From assembly GCA_003508835.1 (NCBI GenBank), contig PUFA01000081.1, forward strand, positions 2,914,001 to 2,978,000: DNA of 64,000 nucleotides, read 5' to 3'. Under the pieces are notes generated by a model that did not search any database, had not been told where the DNA came from, and saw only the letters and a list, made by a program, of their open reading frames with translations. This stretch comes from Eonycteris spelaea (taxonomy: Eukaryota; Chordata; Mammalia; Chiroptera; Pteropodidae). Both the position numbers and the translations under genes were made by a program. Below, in pieces: positions 18,201-33,200 of this stretch; positions within the stretch are counted from its first letter, which is position 1; each line of letters starts with the position of its first letter.

Positions 18201-21200
18201 GCTTCTTAAATTGTCTTCATTTTTCTGCATTCTTTTTTCTTGTTGATATTTTGTTTGGGTGTTCTCTGCTACCCCATCCTCTGTGTTGCTGATTTGCTCC
18301 TCCATTTTATACACTCTGTTGATTCTCTCTAAAGTGCTCTTCATCTCAGATATTGTATTCTTCATTTCTGACTGGCTCCCTATTATGTTTTCCTCTCTAT
18401 TGGTTTTTTATCTCTTTGTTAAAGTTCTCACTGAGTTCATTTATTCTTCTTCTAAGTTTCTTGAGTATCCTTATAACCAGTGTTTTTGAACTCTGCATCT
18501 GGTATATTGCTTGTCTCCATTTTGATGAATTATTTTTCTTTGTTCTGTTCTTTCATGTAGAACATGCTTCTTTGTTTCCCCATTTTGATTGTCTCCCTGT
18601 ATCTGTCTCCTGGTCTTAGTAGAGTGGCTTTATGTAGTAGGTTTGCTGTAGGGCCCCTTGGCACAGACCTGGGAGAGGTCCAGCTGCAGGCCAAGTTCAG
18701 CTGCAGCCTGTGCACCTCTGGAGCCACCTGGTGAGGGTCACCAAGCATTCCACATGTGGCTGCCATCCGTGCTGGGCTTATAGGGGCCTCAAGGGGCCAA
18801 GACAGAAACCGAGGCTGGCTGCTACTAGTACGGAGCTTGGGGCTCCTCAGCAAGAGGTATAGGGCATGTCGAGACCAGATGTTGCTTTTTCAGGTTTTGT
18901 GAGCCTTTGAGAGATTTTTTGAAAGTTCGCAGCAGGAGCCAAGACAGCCCGTTTGTATGGAATAAATCTCTGGAAGCAGCTTGCGTGGGTCACAAGTTGG
19001 GAGAGTTGAAGTCTCAGGGAATCCCCTGAATGTAGTGAACTGTGTTATCCAGGTCGATGGTGCCTGCATCTGCAGGCTGAGAGGAGGGAGGGCTCAACAA
19101 AAGAACAATGGCTTATGGCTCCACCTCTGTCTGGGTGCAAGCTGACTCCCCTCCAGCCCTAGTGCTGAAGCTCAACAGCTCAGTGCCTCCCCATATATCC
19201 CTGGTGTTCCTTGAGCAGCTGCCCCAGCGCTGGAGCTCAGAGCGAGTGAGGCCGGGAATGGACCCTTTAAAGAGGAAGGTCTCTGCTGCTCACAGCCCTC
19301 CATCTCACTCAGCCACAACCTCAGGTGGGGAAGGTGGCTCTCCATCCAAGATACTCTTCCCGATTCTTGATTGCCACATGTGGTTGTGGGACTAGGCCGT
19401 TTTGTATCTTCACCCCTCCTACTGTTTTGAAGTGACCTGCTATTTGAGGTGACCTAGTTGTAGGGCTTCTGTTCAGCCAGACCTCTAGAAACTCTGTGTA
19501 CTGGTTGCTCTGTAGTTTTGTTGTAATTTTGGTGTGGTTGCGAGAGGGGGTATGCACTGCCTCTATCTTCTATGTCATCTCGAATCTGCCTCTGATAGGG
19601 ATTGTGTTGAACCTGTCTGTTGCTTTGGGTAGTATTGGTGTCTTTAACAATGTTTAATTTTCCAGTCAATGAGCATGAGATCTTTCCATTTATTGATGTC
19701 TTTAATTTCTTACAGAGATTTGTAGTTTTAACTGTATAACTCTTTCACCTAATTGGTCAGGTTTATTCCTATGTATTTTATTCTTTTTTATGTTATTAGT
19801 AATGAAATTGTTTTCTTAATTTCCTTTTTGGATTATTCATCGTTAGTGTATAGAAATGCAACTAATTTTTGCATATGGTGATTTTATATCCTGCAACTTT
19901 GCTGAATTCGCTTATTAGTTCAAATGGGTTTTTTTGTTTGTTTTAGGGAATCTTTAGAGTTTTCTGCATATAAGATCATATCATCTGTGAACGAAGATAA
20001 TTTTAGTTCTTCTTTCCAATTTGGATGCCTTTTATTTCTTTTTGTTGTCTAATTGTTCTGACTAGTATTTCCAATACTATGTTGAAAACAAGTAGTGAGA
20101 GCAAAACATCCTTGTCCTATTCCTAATCTTAGAGGAAAAGCTTTCAGTCTTTTCATCGTTTTGAGTATATATTAGCTGTGGGCTCTTCATATAAGGCCTT
20201 TATGATATTGAGTTCATTTCTATTTATTCCTAATTTGTTGAGTTTTTATTATGAAAGGGTATTAAATTTTGTCAAATGTTTTTTTTTCTGTCATTGAGAT
20301 CATCATGTGCATTCAGTTAATATGATGCATTACTTTTATCGGTTTCATAGGTTGAACTATCCCTGCATTCTAGGAATAAATCCCATTTGGTGTGGTGTAT
20401 TATCATTTTAATATGCTGCTGAATTCATTTTGCCAGTATGTTGAGGGTTTTGCATCAGTATTCATATGGGATATTGGTTTACAGTTTTTTTGTAGTATCT
20501 GCCTGGCTTTGGTATCAGGGCACTATTGGCCTGATAGAGTGAGTTTTCCCTCCTGCAATGTTTTGGAAAAGTTTGAAAAGAATTAGTTTTAGTTCTTTAA
20601 ACATTTGGTGGAATTCACCAGCAAAGCCATTATATTCAGGGCTTTTCTTTGATAGGAGACTTGATACTAATTCAATCTCCATACTACTTATGGGTCTATT
20701 TAGGTTTTCTGTTTCTTCATAATCTGTTTTGGTAGGTTGTATGTTCTAGGAATTTATCCATTTCCTCTAGGTTATCCAAGTTATTGTCATACTATTTTTC
20801 ATAGTATTATCTTTTTATTTCTGTAGCATCAATTGTAATATTCTCTCATTTCTGAGTTTATCTCTTTTTTTCTTAATATAGCTAAGGGTTTATCAGTTTT
20901 GTTGCTTTTTTCAATAAAACAGCTCTTAGCTTTGCTGATTTTTTTTCCCTATTTGTATTCTTCACATCCTTTATTTCTGCTTTATATTTTATTTCCTTCT
21001 GCTAGCTTTGGATTTGGTTTATTGTTCTTTAGTTCTGTGAAAGTAAAGCATGTTTGAAAAATTATTTAACAGCCTTTAAGATAGCATTGAACATGTAGCT
21101 ATCATAGTTAAAGGGGTTAATTTTTCAAAATATGTACAACGATTATTTTCACTTTTTATTTCTCTTTCACCTTACTTTTGGACTTGACCTCTGTGGTCCA

Positions 21201-24200
21201 GTGAAACCAAAAAAAATGCTGGTTCCAATATGCACGTTGCAAACACCTCCCTGTAGAGGCTGTGTTCCCCCCGATTAGAGTTTTCGTCTTCTCTTGCTGT
21301 CATAATAACATCACTATTCCATTCAGACTTGGCAGTTAATTTGTTTGGAAAGCATACATACATGTTATAGACAGTTTAATGGCCCCCAGATATGTCCATG
21401 TTCTAATCCCTAGAACCTATGAATATGTTGGATTACAAGGCGAAGAGTAATTAAGTTTGTTGATCAATTTACTTTGAGTTGGAGAGATTATTCTGGGTTA
21501 TCCAGGTAGGCCCAGTGTAATTACAGGGTCCTTAAACAGGGAAAAGGGAAGCGAAGGAGTAAAGAGTTAGAGATTTGAAGATGCTGTACTCTTGGCTTTG
21601 AAGATGAAGAAGGGACTACAAGCCAAGAAATGCAGGTAGCCTCTAGAAGGCAAGGAAATGGATTCTTTTTTAGACCCTCTAGAAGAAATGCTAACACCTT
21701 GCTTTTTTAGCCCAGTGAGACCAATTTTGGACTTCTGTAAGATAATAAATTTATGGTGTTTTAAGCCATTAGGTTTAAGGCAATTGTTTACAGCAGGTGT
21801 AGGAAACTAATACATAAGTTAATTAAAGATTTAAACCCATTCGTGATTGTCGATGCCATAGTGAGTAGCCAACAAGCTGCAGGTTTAGCTGAAGGTAGAC
21901 TTCTCACCTCAAAGAGCGAGCAACAAAGGATGCAATGTCACCATTTTCAATTAAGAGAAAGAGGCCTGCAACTTAGTCATGGCCAAAAAAAGAAGGGCTC
22001 TTTTTAAAATGAGTAATCGTTTCTAGATTTCAGTTGGCTTATTATTAACAGTTTTTTAAAAGTTGTCATTTAATTAGCATGTGCTATTAAAAGCCTGTAT
22101 TTATTGCTTACCATATGCTTAGACACATTGCCGAGCACTTTCCAGACCTTATCTTGTTTAAACTTGTATTATCACAGTTTATAGATGAGAACTTTCAGAA
22201 CTAACTAAAAGATAACCAAAATTCGGACCCAAGTCTTTCTGATTCTAAAGTTTGTGCTCTTAACCAGTACGTTGTATAGAGGAGGAACATTATACTAGAG
22301 TACACAGACCCCTCATAGAAAAGGACTGCCCCTCTGCTGCCTGCTTTCTACCAGCACGCTAGTGTTGAGGGGCAGAGGATATGGGCCCTGGATATTGGAG
22401 CACTCTCTTCCAACCTCCATAACGGTGATGCCTTATCAGCACTGCTACCTTCCCCTTGTGCTGTGCCAGGAGGGCATCTCTGCCTCTCAGTGGAATGCAT
22501 ATGTTTTCTCAAGAGTTTATGGGAAGTAGCTCAGAGATACATAGTTGTGAATCTCTTGAGACTTTGTTTCCATTAGTACATTAGGCTACTTGTACTAAGA
22601 CATCCAAATTAATGGCTGAAATAAGAAAAATTGCTGTCTTTCTTGTAAGAATCTTGTTTTGTATAGTCCTCAGAACCCAGGTATTATCTCTTTATTCTGC
22701 TGTCCTTGGGCTATCACCTTTGTCCGCATGGTCTGAGATGGCTTACTGCCACAACTTCCTTCCAGCCTGTAGGAAAAAGACATGTGAAAGATGTTTCCTG
22801 GATATTGCACACTTCACCTCTTGCATTGGCCAGAACTTGCTTGCAGGGAGGCTGGAGAATATGATCTTTTGTACCTATGCAGCAGCTTAGAATGCTGTCA
22901 GCCTGGGAAGAGGGGAAATGGGTTTAGGGATAGCCACAGGCTCTGCACATATCAGGCCTGGTGTTTCTCACTGTTCTCAGTAAAGTTTTAGCTATGGTTT
23001 GGCTATTAATGCAGCCATATCTTGGCAGAGTACCCTCATCTATTGTTCAGAGAGAAAGGCTGTTATGAAAGAACATGTATTATACAGTCCTGTTTTTGTT
23101 CACATGTGTATAGAAGTCTGGAAGAATACCACCAGAGCTTTTAACTCTGGGTAAATAAGAACAATTTTTACTTTTTTTATGTTTTTCTTTAAATGGGAAA
23201 AATTAGTAGAGCTATTTCATTTTGAAAGTCGAAGGATCCTTTTTCTGACCATATTATGTAGAGTGGAATGTTGGGTCCTGATCTTCCTTTAGTCTCTGTG
23301 GTAATTCTGAAGATGTTTGTGAGGAGCCTTCTAGCAGAGCTACCAAAAGGTTGTGTCCTTTCTAGGTACAGTAATTTGCTCCTTATCCATGGAAGATACA
23401 TTCTAAGACCCCTGGTGGATACCTGAAATCACAAAGAGTACTGAATCCTATATATATAGTATGTTTTTTCCTATACATACATACCTTTGTCCTTAATAAA
23501 CTTCTTCAACTCTGCTGGAAATATGGCAGTAGCTTCATCAACAGATGCAGCCTCTCCAGTCCAAACCTCTTCCTACATCTTGGTAATGAACCCTCACTTG
23601 CAGTTAATGGCTTGATATCGCTTGTTTCAGAGGATCCCTTGTTAAAGTCTTCGAAAAAGTTCAATGCTTTCTGGTGCAACACGTTGCCATCAGTTGGAAC
23701 ATGTTTTCTGTTCATGTCTTTTACCCACAAATTTAGTGCTTTTTCTATCTTAATTAAGCACTTAATCATGCACTGTAGCTGTAACTTTTGTAGTTCAAAG
23801 TATGATAGGAAAGCTGGGACTAATTTCTTTTTCCTTCACAATTTCACAGAAGATTCGTTCTACTATGTATCTTAGTATCTTCAGCATACAGCATTTTTTC
23901 TTTATTAAGTTAAGAGCTTTCATTTTTTTTTCGTTTAAACAAATCACTTTACAGCTCTTTGGCATGTCCAAACTGCCAGCATCACTACTCTGACACTTTG
24001 GGGCCATTATTAACTAAAATAAAGGTTACTTGAACATAAGTACTGCGATACTGCAAAAATCTAATAACTCTGTTGCTACTGAATGACTAGCAGGCAGGTA
24101 GTGGATACAGTATGGATATGCTGTACAAGCGGGTGATTCAGGTCCTGGGCAAAACAGAATGACATGGATAGCATGCAATTCAAAACTTATAAATTATTTC

Positions 24201-27200
24201 TGAATTTTCCGTTTAATTTGTCAGACCATGATTTACCATGGGTAACTAAAATCACAGAAAGCAAAACTGCAGACAAGGAGAGACTACTGTACATGTCCTC
24301 CTTGAGTTCTCAGTTGTCTGCAGATAATCCTCCATGCCTCAGAGGCTGCTAATGTCCAGCCTTAGCAGGGAGCAGTGGGCTATCGCCCATCAGGCCCAGA
24401 TGGAGAGAACCACCTTGGATATCAAGTTAACAGAGCCCTAATACTCACTCCCTCGGCACCACTGATATATTGATCTTAGGCCTTGGATGATCCTTTATTG
24501 TTTACTCACTGAAACTGTTATGATCTTAACATTTTCTATGAATAGCAGGTTGAGTACCCCTTTAGTTCCCCTCATACTTAATTTTATAGTTCATTCAAAT
24601 TGTAAGTAGTCAATAAGAGTTTTAAAAAACTCAATTCTTCCTTTTCCTTCGGTATAAGTGAGCACTTCCAGCACCGTGGTCTTGGTTTTTAAATATCATA
24701 TACCATTAAAAAGAACCAGAGTTCTTTGGAGGAAATGGCTGATTTCAAGGGCAAAGAAAGTAAAAATGAGCTTGTAACATCTTATGGTGCCAGAAAATAA
24801 GCAAGTGCTCAGCAGGTGATAGGAACATGTCAAAAGGACATAGAAATAGAAGCCATCTTGAAAGGACTCCTATTGGCCAAACCTGGGGCACTTAGAACAT
24901 CAAAATAATTATAATAATGGTTTTTAACTCACTGAGTAAAATAGGAATCCAGGAACCCATATCGATATAAATAAGTGAATAAATTATGGGCTTTTACATA
25001 GTCTGGAGGTATCTCTCTGTAAAATACAGGTAGAAAACAGTAACTTGGTTAATCAGAAAACTTGAAAGGTGCCACGATAATCAGGTGATCAAAAATCAAC
25101 CTCATCTAAGTAATGGGACAAGTTAAAATTAAGTGCCACCTAATAGGAGACAGACAAATGCAACATCATTTTTGTCATAGTCCTGCCAAAGCATAACCTT
25201 AACTTACCAGGAAAACAGACAAACCCAAATTGAGGGACACTACAAAAAACTGAACTGTAGTCTTCAAAATTATTGAGATCATGATAGTCAAGGAAAGATC
25301 GAGGAACTGTTTCAGAATGAAAGAAACTAAAGAAATACAACTAAATGCATCATGTGATACTAGACTTGATCCTTTTGCTATAAAGGACAATTTCGGAACA
25401 ATTGGCAAAATATAAGTGGAGTCTGAGGGTTAGATATTGATACTATAGCAAAGTTAATATCCTGATATTCACTGTTGAACTGTGGTCCTTATTTGTAGGA
25501 AATACACATTAAACTATTCAGAGGTGACAGGACATCATTTCATTCATCAGCTTACTCACAAAATGGTCAGATAAAAGGCATTCTTTGTACTATCTTGCAA
25601 TTTTTATGTCAGAATAAAAAGTTTTAAAAATTAAATATACATATATGGCTGTAACATGTTAATCAGGGTCCTAAGAGATACTAAAGCTTTAATGACCATG
25701 AGATTGTTTAGAAGTAGTGATCTCTTACATGTCTAGAATGGACTTAACTACCTACCCTTGAGGGAGAATTGAGAAAAATAATTACTGGTGCCCTAAATCA
25801 TAAATATTTAGCATATAAAGGACCATCTCAGATGTTAATTTAGGTTTTTATATCATTAATATATATTTTGAACAGGGCATGCATTTGTATCTTGATTTCG
25901 TTATTCCCTTTTAGTTCTAGTAATGGTAGTATGTTCTATCACTTAGAATACTGGACATTCTGCAGATATTTTGAAATGTAACTTTATATTTGAAATATAA
26001 CTTTTTATAGTCTTTGGATTAATATATTTTTTAAAAAATATTAAATTATAACAGAAATCAACCAGACTATTATGAAGTGGTTTCTCAGCCCATTGACTTG
26101 ATGAAAATCCAACAAAAACTAAAAATGGAGGAATATGATGATGTGAATCTGCTGACTGCTGACTTCCAGCTGCTTTTTAACAATGCAAAGGCCTATTACA
26201 AGGTAAGAAAGCATCAAATTTGGAAGGTATCCAATTTGATAACTGTCTAGATTTTTAATATTTATCAATCTGGTAGGGGAATAGTGGTTTCTCAGTTGGC
26301 GGTTTGAGTTTGTATTTCTTTTCTTAGTAAAGAGACTGAACATTCATGTCATTATGAAACATTCTTTCTTCTATCTCTGCTCAAATCTTTTGCCCATGTG
26401 TTTCTTGGATTGTTTGTTATTTTCATATTTCTAGAAATTTTTATATGTTCTGAATACTAATTTTTTTTGGTTATATGTGTCGCAAATACCCTCTTCCAAT
26501 GTATGTCTGTTTTTTCATTCTTTTTATGGGTCTTTTGATGAACTGGAGTTTTTTATTTTAATATATTCAAATTTATCTGTCTTTTCCTTTGTGGTTTATC
26601 CTTTGTGTCTTGTTCCACTTGCCCAAAGATTATAAAGATATTTTTCTCATATTTTCTTCTAAAGGTTTAATAGTTTTATCATTTACATCTAAGCCTTTAA
26701 TGCAGTTGGGATTGATTTTTGTGAGGTAGAGGCTTTTTTCTCCCCGCAGGTATAAGCAACATCTTGAAATAGCTACTTTCTCCATATTTGTCTGCTTTGT
26801 CAGTACTATCATTGTTTCCATGTTCTTATAGGTCTCTTTCTAGCCTTGTAATCTGTTCCTTTTGTTCCCCCAGTTTTATTTTTTTCCTGAGCTATTCTAT
26901 TTCTGCCTTAATTTCTTCAGCTTTATAATTCTTTATATGTTAAAGAAAGCATGCCAACTATTGTTGGCCCTTTCCTTATATATTCTTGGCTTTTTCTTAT
27001 ACATATTAATATTTGTGTGTTAAGCACAAAAAATTTTTTTGGAATTCGTTTTGGAAATTCATTGACCCTGTTGATCATATTTTGGAGCATTGACATATGA
27101 TAATATTGAGTATTCTGATCTTTGAATTTGGTGTCTCTAAATCTTTTAATGTATTTAGCAATGCTTTAAATGTCCATAAAGATTCTGCAAAAATGTTTTT

Positions 27201-30200
27201 AGATTTTTAAGACTATATGTATTTTTTATTGAGATATAATTCACATTTTTAAGGTATAGTCAGTATTTTTACTCACAAACATACTACTTTCTTTATTCTT
27301 CATTCTTTTATTGCTATTAAGAACTCATGCCAGGATAATTGTAATTTCTTTAAAGGTTATCTGTTTTTTCATTTTGGTTACTTAGTATCTTTTTGTCTTG
27401 TATTCTGCAGTTTCACTTTGATATGTCTAGATATGAATATCTATAATTTGGGAGTTTTAGGGCTTCCTAAATCTTTTGATTGGTGCTTTTTATCACCTCT
27501 GGAAAGTTTTCAAGCCATTGTGTCTTTGTATATTGCCTTTGCCCCATTCTCTCTCTCTCATTATAGAACTCAGATTAGAAATTATATTAGAACTCTTTTA
27601 GGTCTCCATTCCCTTAACCTTTCATAGTCCCCTTTTTTGTGTTGCTTATTAGACCATTTCTTTAGTTCTTCCAGTTTTCTTTGAAATTTGCTCTTAAACC
27701 AATATTGGTTTTTTATGTTTTACTATTCTGTTTTTTTGTATTTTTGAGGTAATTTCTTTTTTATGGTTTCCTGCACTTTGCTTATATCTAATCCTATTGT
27801 TCTTCAAAACATTTAACATACTTATTTTTTATTCTATGGCAGATAATTCCAATATCTGAAGTATTCACATGTCTGATTTTGCTCTCATTTCTGCTGACTT
27901 TCTCTTGTGATTCTTTCATTCATGTGTGTTAATGAATTTTGTCCATGATCTCATATTTTTTGGAACTATCTGTAGAGATTTTTTGAGGTTTAGATTGAAG
28001 TTGGGTTAATCCAAAGAAGATACTTGTTGCTTATTCCAGGCACCTGGCCTATCTTTGTTAGGGCTAGCTAATGAAGAGTTCTCAGAGGAGATTCATCTTG
28101 CACCTCTACTTTCCCCACAGTGCCAGTGTTTGAGATAGGCATGGGTTGAGCTGGGTAGAGGTTGCAGTGTGTGGTCTTCCTTGTTTCCTTATTCCTAGGC
28201 AGTGCAGAAACTAAATTGTTTTGAATTTCCACTTACAGTGTAGCCATAGCCTTTGGAGTCCCAGCCTCTGGTAGAACCTGACCTTTATCTTTTGTCCTTG
28301 CATCTTCCAGGAGCTTTGAAAACTAAAGCTGAGGTTTATCTTGGGTTATAAATGCCATCAAGGTGAACAGTAGCTTCAGTGTTCTACTTATCATGTGGGT
28401 TCCTGCTTGCTCAGTTTTTGCTTTTATGAACATTGCTTACTCCTTATTGGCAGCACATGGATGCATTTTTAAAGTTGGTTTAAAAAGGCATTGGTTTTAC
28501 TGGAACGTTTTAGAGTTCATTTGCACTACGGAAAAAGAAATATTCAAATAAGGTATTAAATGCTTTTAAAAATAGAAGTGGTATCAGAGCAATCAGTAGC
28601 GTTTATCTTTTTGACTTGTTTCATGTGTACAATGTAGTGACTCTATCTCCATACCTTACAGTGCGATCACCCCACTAATTCTGGTAATCATTTGTCACTG
28701 TGCAAACTTATCACAATGTCATTGACTGTATTCCCCTTCACCTAGATCTTTCCATCCCCTCCTCCTTTGGTCTCAGTTTTTTTAAATCTGTTTTTGTTTT
28801 GTTTTGTTTGTTCATTTGTTTTTTTAGATTCCACATGTAAATGAAACTATGTGATACTTGTCTTTCTCTCATTTATTTCACTTAGCATAATACCGTCTAG
28901 GCCCATCCATATGGTTATAAATAGTGTGATTTCATTCTTTTTTATGACTGCATAATATTCCATTGTGTATATATCCCACATCTTCTTTACCCATTTATCT
29001 ATTAATGGACACTTAGGTTGCTTCCATAGCTTGGCTATTATAAATAATGCTGCAGTGAACATAGGGGTGCATATATCTTTTCAAATTAGTTTTTTTCCCT
29101 TCACATAAATACACAGAAGTGGAATTGGGTCATGTGATCTATTTTTAGTTTTTTGAGGAATCTCCATACTGTTTTCCATAGTGGCTGCAATGGATCTTAT
29201 TCTTTAAGTTGTCTTTCTTATTAATAATTAGTCTTAATTTAGCAAATCATTTATCTTCAGCCTCAAGTCTTTCTGTAATAAGATAGGGCATAAATTAATC
29301 TGATTTCAGAATGCCTTTAAAGCATACACAGAAGAGAAATTGAGGCCCTTGTATCTTTTAATTAGAAGAATTTTAAAATTTGTAATAGCATTTTCAGAGT
29401 CCTGTTGTTGTATACCAGTCTCTGCTGGAACAAAATTCTTTAAAAGTAGTAATTGATTTATAATAAAGTGCTAACATGATATTTTTTCTCTTTGTTAATG
29501 TGCAGCCAGATTCCCCTGAATATAAAGCTGCTTGCAAACTCTGGGATCTGTACCTTCGAACAAGAAATGAGTTTGTTCAGAAGGGAGAAGCGGATGATGA
29601 AGATGATGATGAAGATGGGCAAGACAATCAAGGCACAGTGACTGAAGGAGTAAGTGTGGAATGAATGATAGATTGGCTTCTGGGACGTGGGCAAGGCCCT
29701 TGTGATTTCTTCTGGACTGCTGTAAGCAGCTGGACTTTCTATGCAGTCATGTTGGTAACTGGGAGGGTAAAGGGGTATGCAGCCAGAGAGCCGCACCACA
29801 ATTACAAGAGATCCTAAGACAGGCTGGACAATGTGTCCCATGCCTGACTGTTTTTATGAATTGCTCTTATATCAATGCATATTTCCTGCTGAGTTTTAAA
29901 GAGAATCTTCATATTATCAAGAACTGATCTAATATTTCTAGATTGAGATATCATGTAAGAGTATGCAGTGTTGTGATTAAAAGTTGGAGAGTCAGTGGAA
30001 TCATCTTAGTTAGGAATATTTTCATAGGTTAGACTGAGTACTGTTCCTAGAACATGCCAAGTGTATTCCTGCTTCTGGAATTTTGCATTTGCTCTTACTT
30101 CTGCTTGAACGTGCTTCCCTTGGTTCTTCCTGTCATTGGCTCTTTTTCATTATTCCAATATCACTTAGAATAACATCAAGTAAGGGAGCCCTATTCTGAG

Positions 30201-33200
30201 CAGCCTATCCAAATTGTTTGCTCCACATTTCTCTTTTTCTGTCATCACATCACTCTGTCTATGGTTTTCAGTTTTTATCCCTATATGTGAAATATCTTGT
30301 TTATTAGGTTACATGTTTACTTTCTGTTTTCCCCCAGGTAGAATGATAGTCCACAAAAGATATCACCTTGTTCACCTATTGCTGGCATCTAGACTGTGCC
30401 TGACTTGTAGGTACTCATAAATTCTTGCTGAATAAACACGTTTAAAAAGAGGGGGAAATAATAGTATATGGAATTATATATCTCTTCTACAACTAAATAG
30501 CAAGACACTCAAAGCAGAGCATTTCCCTTTCTTCCCCAAGTTATGTAGATCACCTTTTGCTGAAACGTCAACACAAAGAAGCAGTGGTGGGTGAATTTCT
30601 CAAAACATGAATTCTTCTTGGAGTCTCAAAATCTAGTTCTTAGGCATCTTGTCAATTTCTTTCTGGAAATGAAGTGATTGGAATTAGGCAATTAACTAGG
30701 GATTCCCTGGAATTTTACTCTCTGATATTAATGTAGGAGCAGCAGCTTAACTCGTGCTTTCCTGAGTAGAGCATTCCTTACCAGTAGGGGGCTCAGCCTT
30801 ATTATAGGCCAACAGGGTTATAGTCAGAGAAGTGAAAATGCCTGCGTTTTGGATTTGCCTGTGTTTCTTTCAGTAAGAAATTGGAAGGATCTCACATGTT
30901 CATATTTATACCTCCCAAGCTTCTTTCTAGCCCTAAAGTTCTCATGAAGAGAGAGGGAATTTTCAAGTTTCTCATTTTTAAATTAAGAATGATTTTCTTG
31001 AATTTTCCCAGTTGTGGGAATAGGTTGTATGAATGCATTCACATACCCTGCTCCCTTTGTCACCTGCAACACATTTCCAGAGTACTGGTAGGATTGGGAG
31101 GAAAGGAATCTCGTCTGTAGAATATAACTCTCTTCTTTTTTGAACCTAACTCTGTAGTGCTATGTTTTAGTCAGGAAGTAAATGATTTAAACATGAGTAT
31201 TTTAATCAGCTTTCATCAGTGTTATGTTGTTCTTCAAGCTTACATGGTTGGGGACTCCCAGCTAATCACATGTCTTAAGTGTTAAATATTTATTGTGCGT
31301 CTTTTTGCTAGGCACCATGGTAGGCCCAGGAGATGTTAGTGCCCTCTCAGTTGAGTTAATGTTGGATCTTAAGACTAAACTAAATAAAAAGATCTCTGTT
31401 GGATTAGGGAAAAAATACAAGTGCTTTTATTATTTAAACCAGAAATAACCATTAATTTTATTCTATATTCACAAAACATGGTTTGGATTTGAAGTACCAT
31501 TTAATATACACCTTGACTGAGACATTTTATTCCTCACCTTAGAAACTGGTTTTAGACTCTCCCTGGCCAAGTACTCTTTGGGGTATATACTTCCTATGTT
31601 GAAACAGTGACTAAGATAGGAATTAACCAGCCAGTCTGGAAAGCAAAAGTTAAGTGCATCAGTGAACTTAATCTCCATTCAGTTTTGATATAAGTGTTAT
31701 CAATTCTGCTGTTAAATCTAGCAGAGCACCCCATGGTTAAAAATATGTAGTCCCCACTTTACATGTGTAGTTGTTCTTCTAGAATACCAAGACTTCAATA
31801 GATATGAACAGCACATGTAGAAATTACCACATATCAAGGGATGTGTTTTCTCTGTCTCAGTTGCTCAAACCCTAAAAAGGTTTGCGTTTTCATCATTTCA
31901 CACACATGGCACTTGAATTTCAGTTATAGTGTTTACTGTGAAGTAGAAGTAGAGTTTAGTAAAAACCTGATTTATGGGATTTAGTTACTGAAATATATAA
32001 GGAATTAGTTTCATATGTGTGTTCTGGGAGCATAGCCTCCACATTCAGCATCAAAACATTTCTGTGCTATTCTTAAAGCTTGTGCTTAAAATAAGTACTG
32101 CTTAGAAGTTACTCTTTTGAGTTACTTTAAAATGTTAGAAACTATTTAATATCAGCATTTATTTGTTGATTTCTCTCACAAAATACTTCTTTCTCCTATC
32201 TCTTTTTCTAACACTCTCCTCCTAGTCTTCTCCAAGTTACTTGAAAGAGATCCTGGAGCAGCTTCTTGAAGCCATAGTTGTAGCCACAAATCCATCAGGA
32301 CATCTCATTAGCGAACTTTTTCAGAAACTGCCTTCTAAAGTGGTAAGTGATACAGTCAGAGACAGGTGAATTAGTGTGTGTGTGTGTGTGTGTTTAAGTA
32401 CTTCAAAAATTTTATTCTTAGTAAATACAGTAAGGTTAATGGAAGATGTGGAGGTAGCCAAGAGACCCTTCTCATGGCCTTAGCAGCAGGCATATAGGAT
32501 ATGTTCTATCATTTTACTTGACCAGGAGATTGTGGGTTTTTGAAAAAAATGTGTGGTTTTGTTTTTTGATTAGTAATTCTTTTTTTTTTTAGTTTTTATT
32601 GTCATAAAATACACATAAGATTACCATTTAATCATTTTAAGTGTACAGTTCAGTGGTGTTATGTACATTCATATTATTGTACAACCATTACCATCATCCA
32701 TCTTCAGAACTTTTCATCTTCCTAAACTGAAAGTCTCTACCCGTTAAACTGTAACCCCAATCCCCAACCAGCCAGCCCTTAGTAACCATTATTCTTTGTT
32801 CTCTGTGAATTTGACTACTTTAAGTACCTGATATAAGAGGAATCATACAATATTTATCTTTTTGTGTCCAGCTTATTTCACTTAGCATAATGTATACAGG
32901 GTCCATCCATGTAGCATATATCAGAATTTCCTTCCTTTTTTAAGGCTGAATAATAGTCCATTGAATGTATATACCACATTTTGTTTATACCATAATCTGT
33001 TTATCTGTTCATCTCTTGATGGACTTTTGGGTTGTTTCTAAGATGGGTAATTCTTAAATGATAAAGTAAGCACCTAAACAAAACAATTTATTTATAAAAA
33101 GAAAAGAAACATTCTCTTCGCTCAGGAGACAGAGTGAAAGGAAGATAAATGAGTTATTACTCTCTTAGTTCTCTTTGGTCACTTCATGAGAGAGAAGAGA

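Noticed and set aside
18018..18365. 115-codon minus-strand frame as a cellular coiled-coil gene
   Set aside because: It is the ORF1 region of a dead L1 ([28 protein letters not shown]).
29458..29841. 127-codon minus-strand frame opposite a PBRM1 exon
   Set aside because: Antisense shadow of the exon and intron; no domain, no conservation argument.
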